DNA of 39,687 bases from Nocardia carnea NBRC 14403 (lineage in GTDB: Bacteria; Actinomycetota; Actinomycetes; Mycobacteriales; Mycobacteriaceae), in assembly GCF_000308515.1 (NCBI RefSeq), contig NZ_BAFV01000055.1:1-39687 (forward strand), written 5' to 3'. Under the pieces are notes generated by a model that saw only the letters and a program-made list of their open reading frames with translations, had not been told where the DNA came from and did not search any database. Below, piece by piece: positions 31,674 through 39,107 of this stretch (position 1 is the stretch's first letter; every line of letters begins with the position of its first letter). Both the position numbers and the translations under genes were made by a program.

Positions 31674-32884
31674 CCGGGAACCACCGTGCGCACATAGCGG
31701 GTGTTACCGGCCGGTGCCGCGGGCGCGGCGGCGACGTTGTTATCGGTGCATTCGGCCGGGTCCATGGCCAGCCGGTAACCGCGTTTGACCACGGTCTGGA
31801 TCGCTTTCGGTGTCCCCAGCCCCGCCCGCAGCCGGGCGATGGCGGTCTCCACCGCGTGGGTGTCGTCACCCCCGCCGGGCAGGGCGGCCAGCAGATCCTC
31901 ACGCGACACCACCCGCCCGGGATACCGGGCCAGCGAACGCATCAATGCCATCGGTGCGGGGGCGAGTTGTTTCACCGTGCCGTCCACCACCACGCAGGCG
32001 CCGCGCACGCTGATGGTGTGCCCGGCGGCGTTGATCCGGCCGGCGCGGCGCGGTAGTTCCTCGGCCACATGGCGGGCCAGGGCGCCCAGCCGCGCGCGGC
32101 CGGGCATCGTGACCGGAACACCCAGTTCCTCCAGCGGCGCCGCGGTGATGGGGCCGACGCAGGCCGCCGGTACCCGGCTGCGCAGAGCGTGCAGAACACC
32201 CTCGAGCACACCGGTTTCCTTGGCGCGCATCAGCATCGACGCCACCGCGGGCGCACTGGTGAAGGTCACACAGTCGATGGCCGAGGTCATGATGGCCTCG
32301 ATGAGGTTGTCCATCGGACCGCGATCGGCGGGCGGCTCCCACCGGTACACCGGCACCGGCACCACATCGGCGCCGGCGCAGCGCAGCACCTCACAGAAAT
32401 CGGGGACCGGTTCCCATTCGGTGGTCGCGCCGTGCAACTGCACCGCGATCCGCACCCCCTCGACGCCTTCCGCGAGCAGATGGTCGAGCACCTCCGCCGA
32501 CGATTCGGACGCAGGCGACCATTCCTCCCGGAGTTCGGCCGCCCGGATCGCCCCCTTCGCCTTGGGCCCGCGGGCCAGCATCCGGGTGCCACCGAATGTG
32601 GTGCGCAACTGTTCGGCCAGCCCCCAGCCCTCGGCCGCCTCCATCCAGCCGCGGAAACCGATCCCGGTGGTGGCGACGGCGATCTGCGGTGGGTCGGCGA
32701 CGAGTTCGCGGGTCACCCGTTCGAGTTCGGTGTCGTCGGCCAGCGGAATGATCCGGATGGCCGGCGCGGACACGACCGTCGCGCCCCGCCGGGTGAGCAG
32801 GGTGGCGAATTCCTCGGCGCGCCGGGCCGCGGTGATACCGATGGTGAACCCGGCCAGCGAGGCGTTCGTATCCGGAACCGTCAT
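31670..32884 (-). CDS. nnaR: NnaR-like nitrate/nitrite regulator (HemD domain plus winged helix)
   Basis: A 404-residue two-domain protein. Residues about 10-280 match uroporphyrinogen-III synthase (HemD): FTIGITAARRAEEFATLL, VATTGIGFRGWMEAAE, VPVYRWEPP, CVTFTSAPAVASML and VPAACVGPITAAPLEELG. Residues about 300-385 form an OmpR-type winged helix: ACVVVDGTVKQLAPAPMALMRSLARYPGRVVSREDLLAALPG, then VETAIARLRAGLG and VVKRGYRLA. Proteins of this build beside nirBD are NnaR, described in Streptomyces and M. smegmatis as activators of nitrate/nitrite genes acting with GlnR (recalled knowledge). The ATG at 32884 overlaps the nirD stop. It may still make uroporphyrinogen III, but the operon and the DNA-binding domain favour regulation. 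A tetrapyrrole or nitrite signal is inference. Confidence 0.88.
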   Translation of the reverse strand: MTVPDTNASLAGFTIGITAARRAEEFATLLTRRGATVVSAPAIRIIPLADDTELERVTRELVADPPQIAVATTGIGFRGWMEAAEGWGLAEQLRTTFGGTRMLARGPKAKGAIRAAELREEWSPASESSAEVLDHLLAEGVEGVRIAVQLHGATTEWEPVPDFCEVLRCAGADVVPVPVYRWEPPADRGPMDNLIEAIMTSAIDCVTFTSAPAVASMLMRAKETGVLEGVLHALRSRVPAACVGPITAAPLEELGVPVTMPGRARLGALARHVAEELPRRAGRINAAGHTISVRGACVVVDGTVKQLAPAPMALMRSLARYPGRVVSREDLLAALPGGGDDTHAVETAIARLRAGLGTPKAIQTVVKRGYRLAMDPAECTDNNVAAAPAAPAGNTRYVRTVVPG

Positions 32885-33279
32885 GCGGGGACGCCGTCCG
32901 CGGTCATGACGAGGGGTTCGTCGGAAATCGAGACGAGGCCGCCGTCCACGCGCACGGCGTATACCGGCAGCGATTCGGTCACATCGTCCAGGCAATGCCC
33001 GTCGAGCAGCGAGAAGGCCTGCTTCAACAGCGGCGACGCGACGACCGGTTCGCCGCCGCGATCACCGACGATCCCGCGCGACATCACCGCCGCCCGGCCG
33101 AAGGGGTCGATATTGCCGACCGCGTACAGCGTGCCCTCGGGCAGCAGGAACAGTGCTGCCTGGGCCCCGCCGGGCAGCAGCACCGCTACGCCGCGGCCGG
33201 GAATCAGGTAGTCGAGCCGGCAAGCCTGCGTCCACCCTGTGGTGGCCGGGGCAACGCCAGGGGTATCGATCACGGTCAT
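32881..33279 (-). CDS. nirD: Nitrite reductase small subunit NirD
   Basis: A 132-residue Rieske-fold protein that partners NirB in NADH-dependent reduction of nitrite to ammonium in the cytoplasm. The YAVGNIDPFGRAAVMSRGIVGDRGGEPVVASPLLKQAFSL region is characteristic of NirD. The Cys/His pairs that bind a 2Fe-2S cluster in true Rieske proteins are absent, as usual for NirD. The ATG at 33279 has a strong GGAGGAG six bases upstream; an open frame to 33330 is not needed. It lies 143 bp after nirB, an unusually long gap for this operon, and that gap contains part of an 18-bp inverted repeat. Its stop overlaps the nnaR start. Confidence 0.93.
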   Translation of the reverse strand: MTVIDTPGVAPATTGWTQACRLDYLIPGRGVAVLLPGGAQAALFLLPEGTLYAVGNIDPFGRAAVMSRGIVGDRGGEPVVASPLLKQAFSLLDGHCLDDVTESLPVYAVRVDGGLVSISDEPLVMTADGVPA

Positions 33280-33397
33280 GGTGTTCTCCTCCACACGCCT
33301 CCCCCATTGGTACCGGCGCACTGTTTCCACTCGGTTAAGCCGTCATTTCCCACTCGTACCGGCCGGCTCCGGCATCGCCGGCAGGCTGTTTCTGTTC

Positions 33398-33461
33398 GGC
33401 CTGCCCGCAATGCCCTCCGTGGTTACATTCCACTGCCGCCTCCGGGCATTGCCGGCAGGCC
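33398..33461 (-). repeat. 18-bp inverted repeat around the nirB stop codon
   Basis: On the plus strand GGCCTGCCCGCAATGCCC (33398-33415) and GGGCATTGCCGGCAGGCC (33444-33461) pair with 17 of 18 positions. The 28-base loop holds the nirB stop. A third related copy lies at about 33366-33388 in the same orientation as the second arm. In mRNA this is a strong stem-loop at the nirB end. No T-run follows, so it is not a standard terminator. Confidence 0.75.
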
Positions 33462-35951
33462 GAGCAGCACCGGAACCTTGCGTTCTCCGCTGTCGTCGAA
33501 CGAGATCGTCGGATCCGCTTCGGCCGGGGCGTTGACGAAGGAGACGAACCGGGAAAGCTTCTGTTCGTCCTCGAGTACCGCGGCCCATTCGTCGCGATAA
33601 CCGGCCACATGCGATTGCATCGCCGCTTCCAGGTCGGCCGCGATACCGAGACTGTCCGCGCAGACCACCTCGCGCACGTAGTCGATCCCCAGATCCTCCT
33701 GCCACGGCGCGGTGCGCTGCAACCGGTCCGCGGTGCGGATGTAGAACATCAGGTAGCGGTCGATATAGGAGATCAGGGTTTCGTCGTCCAGATCGCCGGC
33801 CAGCAGCACCGCATGCCTCGGAGTGAGACCGCCGTTACCGCCGACGTAGAGGTTCCAGCCGTTCTCCGTAGCGATCACACCGACGTCCTTGCCGCGGGCC
33901 TCGGCGCATTCCCGGGCACAGCCGGAAACGGCCAGCTTCAGTTTGTGCGGTGACCGCAGCCCGCGGTAGCGCTTCTCCAGCAGGACCGCCATCCCGACCG
34001 AATCCTGCTGGCCGTACCGGCACCAGGTGGACCCGACGCAGCTCTTGACGGTACGCAGCGATTTACCGTAGGCGTGGCCGGATTCCATCCCGGCATCCAC
34101 GAGCCGCTTCCAGATGAGCGGCAACTGTTCGACGCGCGCACCGAAGAGATCGATCCGCTGGCCACCGGTGATCTTGGTGTAGAGCCCGAACTCCTTGGCG
34201 ACCTCACCGATCACGATCAACTGTTCGGGCGTCACCTCCCCGCCCGGCATCCGCGGCACCACCGAATAGGTGCCGTTCTTCTGCATATTGGCCAGGAAAT
34301 GGTCGTTGGTGTCCTGTAGCGCGGCCTGTTCGCCCTCCAGGATGTGCTCGCTGGAAGTGGAGGCCAGGATCGAGGCGACCGTCGGTTTGCAGATATCGCA
34401 GCCGATCCCCTTGCCGTGCCGGGCGATCAAATCGGAGAAGGTGCGGATACCGGTGGCCTGCACGATCTGGAACAGTTCGGCACGCGACTGTTCGAAATGC
34501 TCGCACAGCGCCTTCGACATTTCGACGCCGGATTGTTCGAGCACCTTCTTGATCATCGGCACACAGCCGCCGCAGGAGGTCCCGGCCTTGGTGCAGGCCT
34601 TGATCGCGGGGATATCGCAGGCACCGTCGGCGATGGCCCCGCAGATGGCGCCCTTGCTCACATCGTTGCAGGAGCAGATCTGGGCTTCGTCGGGCAGCGC
34701 GTCAGCGCCCAGTTCCGCCCCGGCCGGGGAGATCAGCGCGGCCGGTTCGGCCGGTAGCGGGCGCCCGACCAGCGGCCGCAGCGCCGCATACTGGGTGGCG
34801 TCGCCCACCAGGATGCCGCCGAGCAGGGTCTGCGCATCGTCGGAGATCACCAGTTTCGCGTAGGTGCCGCGCGCCGCATCGTGCAGCACCACCGACAGCG
34901 CCCCCTCGGTGTGGCCGTGCGCGTCACCGAAGCTGGCCACATCCACGCCCAGCAATTTGAGCTTGGTGGACATATCGGCGCCGGGGAACTCACCGGCGCC
35001 CCCGAGCAACCGGTCGGCCACGACCTCGGCGGTCGTGTAACCCGGCGCGACCAGGCCGTAGCAGACACCTTCGACCGCGGCGCATTCACCGATGGCGTAG
35101 ATATTCGGATCGGAGGTCGCCAGCCCCAGATCCGTGACGATACCGCCACGCGGGCCGACCTCGAGGCCGGCGTCGCGGGCGATCTGGTCGCGAGGGCGGA
35201 TACCTGCGGAGAACACCACCAGGGCGGCATCGATCGTGGTGTCGTCGGAGAGACCGATCCGCAACCGCCCGGCGGGGTCCGCCGCCTCGTCCCGTTCGAT
35301 GCCCTGGGTGCCGACACCGGTGTGTACCTGCAGTCCCAGATCGGAGACCAGTTTCTCCAGGATCGCGCCGCCGCCCTCGTCGACCTGCGCGGGCATCAAC
35401 CGGTCGTTGTACTCGATCACATGGGGGGTCATGCCGAGCATCCGCAGCGCGTTGGCGGCCTCCAGGCCGAGCAGACCGCCGCCGACGACCACACCGTGCG
35501 CCCCCGGACCCGCCGCCTCGGCCGTCGCCTTGATGCCGTCGAGATCGGCGAGGGTGCGGTAGACGAAGCATTCCGGGTGTTCGTGCCCCGGCACGGGGGG
35601 CACGAACGGATAGGAACCGGTGGCCAGCACGAGCGCGTCGTAATCGAGTACCGCACCGTCGCCGGTGGTCACCTTCTGCGCGTCCTTGTCGATGGCCTCG
35701 GCGCGCTGTCCGAGGCGCAGGTCCACCAGTTCGTCACCGGCGTACTCGTTACCCGGCAGCGCCAGCGCGGCCGGATCCCAGTTGCCGACGTAGGAGGACA
35801 ACCCCACCCGGTCGTAGGCGGGCAGCTGTTCCTCGCCGAGTACGACGACCTGCCACTGCCCGGCTTCGTCCCGGGAGCGGAGCGCCTCGACGAAGCGGTG
35901 CCCGACCATGCCGTGACCGGCGACGACGACTGTCTTGCGCTGTGCGTTCAT
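33423..35951 (-). CDS. nirB: NADH-dependent nitrite reductase large subunit NirB
   Basis: An 842-residue siroheme enzyme that reduces nitrite to ammonium. The FAD motif VVAGHGMVG is at 9-16 and the NAD motif VVVGGGLLGLEAA at 154-166. A BFD-like 2Fe-2S site uses C426, C428, C460 and C463. The NIR/SIR ferredoxin-like half-domain is at about 560-605. The siroheme/4Fe-4S ligands are C638-x5-C644 and C678-x3-C682. The length is as expected for NirB. The ATG at 35951 has GGAGG nine bases upstream; the open frame continues to 36461 only as a shadow of narK. It begins 28 bp after narK and is followed by nirD. It works in nitrate assimilation and cytosolic nitrite detoxification. Confidence 0.97.
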   Translation of the reverse strand: MNAQRKTVVVAGHGMVGHRFVEALRSRDEAGQWQVVVLGEEQLPAYDRVGLSSYVGNWDPAALALPGNEYAGDELVDLRLGQRAEAIDKDAQKVTTGDGAVLDYDALVLATGSYPFVPPVPGHEHPECFVYRTLADLDGIKATAEAAGPGAHGVVVGGGLLGLEAANALRMLGMTPHVIEYNDRLMPAQVDEGGGAILEKLVSDLGLQVHTGVGTQGIERDEAADPAGRLRIGLSDDTTIDAALVVFSAGIRPRDQIARDAGLEVGPRGGIVTDLGLATSDPNIYAIGECAAVEGVCYGLVAPGYTTAEVVADRLLGGAGEFPGADMSTKLKLLGVDVASFGDAHGHTEGALSVVLHDAARGTYAKLVISDDAQTLLGGILVGDATQYAALRPLVGRPLPAEPAALISPAGAELGADALPDEAQICSCNDVSKGAICGAIADGACDIPAIKACTKAGTSCGGCVPMIKKVLEQSGVEMSKALCEHFEQSRAELFQIVQATGIRTFSDLIARHGKGIGCDICKPTVASILASTSSEHILEGEQAALQDTNDHFLANMQKNGTYSVVPRMPGGEVTPEQLIVIGEVAKEFGLYTKITGGQRIDLFGARVEQLPLIWKRLVDAGMESGHAYGKSLRTVKSCVGSTWCRYGQQDSVGMAVLLEKRYRGLRSPHKLKLAVSGCARECAEARGKDVGVIATENGWNLYVGGNGGLTPRHAVLLAGDLDDETLISYIDRYLMFYIRTADRLQRTAPWQEDLGIDYVREVVCADSLGIAADLEAAMQSHVAGYRDEWAAVLEDEQKLSRFVSFVNAPAEADPTISFDDSGERKVPVLLGLPAMPGGGSGM

Positions 35952-35979
35952 GGTGTCTGTCCTCCGTGGGGATCCGGGA

Positions 35980-37488
35980 TCAGGCCGGCGACCGGGCGGA
36001 CCGGGTTTCGCCTGGCTGGGTGGACGAGGCGCCGGATTCGGCCCGGCGGACCAGGGACTCGGCGCCGGCGACGATTTCGCGGCCGGGCGCCGGAGCGGCG
36101 GGGCGACGCAGGAACACCGCCCAGGTGACCGCGGCGCAGGCGATATAGAACGCCATGAACACCCAGAATGCGGTGGTCGCCGACTGTGTCGAGGCGTAGG
36201 ACGAGCGCAGTACCAGGTTGATTCCCACGCCGCCGAGCGCGCCGATGGCGCCGACGAAACCGATGAGCGCACCGGAGGTGTTCTGCGCCCAGGCGGCACG
36301 TTCGGCGGGACTCCCGTCGAGACTGCGCGATTTGGCCTCGAACACCGACGGGATGATCTTGGTGACCGAGCCGTTGCCCACGCCGGACAGCACGAACAGC
36401 GCCACGAAACCGCCGACCAGCACCGCGAGCACCGGGCCGGAGAAACCGTTCGCCGAACCATCCGCGATCGTCGAGGCCACGGCCACCACCACGGCCGCGA
36501 CCATCATCGCCACGAAAGTGACCACGGTGACCTTGCTACCGCCGATCCGGTCGGCCAGTTTGCCTCCGTAGGGCCGCGCCAGCGAACCGAGCAGCGGCCC
36601 GATGAAAGCGATCTGCGCGGCGTGCAGGGTGGCCTGAGCCGCTGTCTCCCCGCCGGCGACGAAACTGATCTGCAGGACCTGACCGAAGGCGAAGCTGTAA
36701 CCGATGAACGAGCCGAAGGTACCGATGTAGAGGAACGAAACCGCCCAGGACTGCGGCACTTTCAGCGCGGTGAGCATAAAGGACAGATCGGCCTTCTGAT
36801 TCGGCAGATTGTCCATGAACAAGGCCGCGCCGAGCCCGGCGAGCACGATCAGCACCAGGTACGCCGCGCAGATCACCGAGGCGTATTCGTTGCCGAGGGT
36901 CGCGATGACCAGCAGGCCGAGCAGCTGGATCACCGGAACACCGATATTGCCGCCGCCCGCATTCATACCCAGGGCCCAGCCCTTGAGGCGCTGCGGGTAG
37001 AAGGCGTTGATATTGGTCATCGACGAGGCGAAGTTGCCGCCGCCCAGCCCGGCGAACGCCGCCACGATCAGGAATGTCGTGTACGACGTTCCCGGCTGGT
37101 TCACGAAGTACAGCGTGAGCAGAGTCGGGATCAGCAGTGCCACGGCGCTGAACACCGTCCAGTTGCGGCCGCCGAAACGGGCCGTCGCGACCGTGTACGG
37201 GATTCGCAGAATCGCGCCGACCAGGGTCGGTACCGCGACCAGGAAGAACTTGCCGGCGGCATCGATACCGTAGGTTTCGGCCGGCATGAACAGCACCATG
37301 ACCGACCAGATGGACCAGATGGAGAATCCGATGTGTTCGGCGACGACCGACCAGATCAGGTTGCGCGTCGCGATTTTCTTACCGCCGGCCTCCCAGGCCG
37401 CGGTGTCCTCCGCGTCCCAGCGCTCCAGCTTCGGCCGCTGGAACAACGCCTGCACGGCGCCGCGGCGGCTTTCTGTCTGCGTGTTCAA
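35980..37488 (-). CDS. narK: Nitrate/nitrite transporter NarK
   Basis: A 502-residue major facilitator protein with about 12 transmembrane helices. The two nitrate signature regions are present: GLGGGNFASSMTNINAFYP in helix 5 and SGVGNGSVTKIIPSVF in helix 11. Arg residues in ILRIPYTVATARFGGR and SLARPYGGKLADRIGG fit substrate binding. It would import nitrate and/or exchange it for nitrite. The start is not certain: a TTG at 37488 has GGGAGG four bases upstream and is preferred; another TTG at 37500 lacks a ribosome site. It is the first gene of narK-nirB-nirD-nnaR-sirB. A 12-bp palindrome and the motif shared with narG lie upstream. Confidence 0.94.
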   Translation of the reverse strand: MNTQTESRRGAVQALFQRPKLERWDAEDTAAWEAGGKKIATRNLIWSVVAEHIGFSIWSIWSVMVLFMPAETYGIDAAGKFFLVAVPTLVGAILRIPYTVATARFGGRNWTVFSAVALLIPTLLTLYFVNQPGTSYTTFLIVAAFAGLGGGNFASSMTNINAFYPQRLKGWALGMNAGGGNIGVPVIQLLGLLVIATLGNEYASVICAAYLVLIVLAGLGAALFMDNLPNQKADLSFMLTALKVPQSWAVSFLYIGTFGSFIGYSFAFGQVLQISFVAGGETAAQATLHAAQIAFIGPLLGSLARPYGGKLADRIGGSKVTVVTFVAMMVAAVVVAVASTIADGSANGFSGPVLAVLVGGFVALFVLSGVGNGSVTKIIPSVFEAKSRSLDGSPAERAAWAQNTSGALIGFVGAIGALGGVGINLVLRSSYASTQSATTAFWVFMAFYIACAAVTWAVFLRRPAAPAPGREIVAGAESLVRRAESGASSTQPGETRSARSPA

Positions 37489-37510
37489 GGGGCCTCCCAA
37501 CGTGGTTCGA

Positions 37511-37522
37511 CCTAACGTTAGG
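37511..37522. promoter_or_regulatory. Perfect palindrome CCTAACGTTAGG before narK
   Basis: CCTAACGTTAGG is exactly self-complementary over 12 bp and ends 22 bp upstream of the narK TTG at 37488. This places it near the expected transcription start, where a repressor would act. No copy was noticed upstream of narG. The binding protein is unknown. Confidence 0.5.
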
Positions 37523-37565
37523 AAACGGGTATTGCCGTAATGCTGCCCAAAATGACCGTCGAATC

Positions 37566-37607
37566 AACGGTTTCTCACGTGGTCAGCGCGGCCGGCGTGA
37601 GAAACCG
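37566..37607 (-). promoter_or_regulatory. Perfect 12-bp inverted repeat upstream of narK
   Basis: CGGTTTCTCACG (37568-37579) and CGTGAGAAACCG (37596-37607) are exact reverse complements, 16 bp apart. The centre is about 100 bp upstream of the narK start, an activator-like position. The left arm plus two bases, AACGGTTTCTCAC, recurs upstream of narG with a single extra base, and the 18-bp gap between CTCAC and GTGAG is kept there. A terminator for the upstream exporter gene is less likely because no T-run follows and the stem is 160 bp from its stop. Confidence 0.65.
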
Positions 37608-37782
37608 GCGCTTGTTAACGCGCTGTCACAGAAGGGTTTCCGGGCGTCACGAACGTCCCACTTTCCCCCGGGAACGCGGTGAGGACCTGAACAAAGGATG
37701 ACCTGTGTCACGAAACGGGCGCAACCCCGGCCGGCTCACTCGGTTGCGCGTTCGCCGCGCTCCGGCGTCCCGGCCGGGACGA

Positions 37783-39042
37783 TCAACCGCCCGCGGGCCC
37801 ATCCTCCAGCAGCCGCGGTTTACAGGCCTGCCAGGCGCCGATCAGCAGCACCACCACCGAGACCGCGAGCAGCGCGAACGGCGCTGCCCAGCCGCCGGTC
37901 ACGGTGTGCAGCATCCCGAACACCAAGGGTCCGATACAGGCCAGTGCGTAGCCGACGCCCTGAGTGAACCCGGAAAGCGCCGCCGATCCCGCCGGGGTGC
38001 GCGTCCGAAGGTTGATCAGGGTCAACGCCATCGGGAAGGTGCTGGGGCCGAGTCCGAGGATGACCACCCACAGCACCGGCGCACTCATCGGCGCGATGAG
38101 CAGGCCGGCGAACGCCACCAGGAAACAGACCGCGCACCCGACCGCGACCGGGAAGGGATTTGTCATCCGGGCCGCCACCGTCGGCGCGGTCAATGCCGCG
38201 ACCAGGCCCATGAGTGCGAACAAGGCGACCATCGAGCCGCCGAATGCCGCGTCCGCACCGGCGTCGGACAGGATGGTGGGCAACCAGGTGAATACGGAAT
38301 AGGTGGTCAGCGAGGTCATCCCGAACATGGCCGACATACCCCAGGCCAGTGGCGAGCGCCACACCTTCGGGGCCGGGCCCGTCGCGCCGGGCAGTCCGGT
38401 TGTATCCGCCACAGCCCGGCCGCGCCGATTCCACAGGACACCGATCCAGGGCACGGCCGCGGCGAACCCGAGCAGCGCCCACACCCCCAGCGAGACCCGC
38501 CAGCCGTGCGTTTCGGCGAGCGGCACCGCCACCAGGGCGGGAATGACGGTACCGATCTGCACCATGGTGATGTAGAGCGCGCTCACCGTGGCCAGGCGAT
38601 CGGGGAAGTAGCGTTTCACCAGCGGCGGGACCACGATATTGCCGATACCCATACCGCCGAGCGCCAGCGCGGAGAACAGCAGCAGTCCCACCGTTTCGGA
38701 GACGAGTACGCGGGCGAGCATGCCGATACCGGCGGCGGCCATGGCCGCCAGTACGGTCCACTCCAGCCCGATCCGCCGCGCCAGCATCGGGGTCAGCAGC
38801 CCGGTCACCGAGAACATCAGGGTCGGGATCATCCCGAAGACGCCGACGACGGCCGTGGAATAGCCGATATGTTCGCCGATCTCTTCGGCGAGAGGGGTGA
38901 AGGCGGTGACCGCGACCCGCAGGGTGAGGGCCGACATGACGATGGCCGCCAGAACCAGTAGGCGCCCTTCGATGAGTGAGCGTCGCCGGCCCGCGGTGGG
39001 CGGGTCGGCCGGACGGGAGGTCTCGGGCAACGCTGCAGTCAC
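37783..39042 (-). CDS. Major facilitator transporter, CynX/NimT type
   Basis: A 419-residue protein with about 12 transmembrane helices. The N-terminal helix run RLLVLAAIVMSALTLRVAVTAFTPLAEEI with its TLR, the GMGIGNIVVPPLVKRYFPDR loop and the GLGPSTFPMALTLINLRTRTPAGSAALSGF segment fit the cyanate/2-nitroimidazole transporter group (CynX/NimT). The direction and substrate cannot be read from sequence. The start is a GTG at 39042. A clear promoter places the transcription start at or beside it, so translation is probably leaderless. It is divergent from a GntR/FadR regulator, 65 bp between starts, which likely controls it. It is separated from narK by nearly 300 bp and is not part of that operon by sequence signs. 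Confidence 0.87.
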   Translation of the reverse strand: MTAALPETSRPADPPTAGRRRSLIEGRLLVLAAIVMSALTLRVAVTAFTPLAEEIGEHIGYSTAVVGVFGMIPTLMFSVTGLLTPMLARRIGLEWTVLAAMAAAGIGMLARVLVSETVGLLLFSALALGGMGIGNIVVPPLVKRYFPDRLATVSALYITMVQIGTVIPALVAVPLAETHGWRVSLGVWALLGFAAAVPWIGVLWNRRGRAVADTTGLPGATGPAPKVWRSPLAWGMSAMFGMTSLTTYSVFTWLPTILSDAGADAAFGGSMVALFALMGLVAALTAPTVAARMTNPFPVAVGCAVCFLVAFAGLLIAPMSAPVLWVVILGLGPSTFPMALTLINLRTRTPAGSAALSGFTQGVGYALACIGPLVFGMLHTVTGGWAAPFALLAVSVVVLLIGAWQACKPRLLEDGPAGG

Positions 39043-39048
39043 CGAGAA

Positions 39049-39077
39049 ATCATAGGATGACCGTATGACCAGGACAA
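39049..39077 (-). promoter_or_regulatory. Promoter of the CynX/NimT-type gene
   Basis: On the minus strand TTGTCC (39077-39072) and TATGAT (39054-39049) form -35 and -10 boxes with a 17-bp spacer. The GTG start at 39042 lies six bases after the -10, which points to a leaderless mRNA. ACAA-N5-TTGT at 39074-39086 overlaps the -35 and could be a site for the divergent GntR-family protein. Confidence 0.65.
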
Positions 39078-39107
39078 GGTAGTTGTGATGGGCGGTACTC
39101 TGTCTGC

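Noticed and set aside
35935..37515. 526-codon plus-strand open frame opposite narK
   Set aside because: narK on the other strand has clear transporter motifs. The plus frame is His/Arg/Glu-rich with no domain and no ribosome site.
37568..37607. Intrinsic terminator for the CynX/NimT-type gene
   Set aside because: The stem is strong, but there is no T-run after it, the loop is long, it lies 160 bp past the stop codon, and its half-site and spacing recur upstream of narG, which favours an operator.
37611..37640. GlnR box near narK (GTTAAC followed by GTCAC)
   Set aside because: The half-site spacing does not fit the consensus I know well enough to claim it. GlnR control of narK is plausible but not shown by this sequence.
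37705..38961. 418-codon plus-strand frame opposite the CynX/NimT-type gene
   Set aside because: Composition is Arg/His/Gln-rich with no recognisable fold, and it mirrors a 12-helix transporter on the minus strand.
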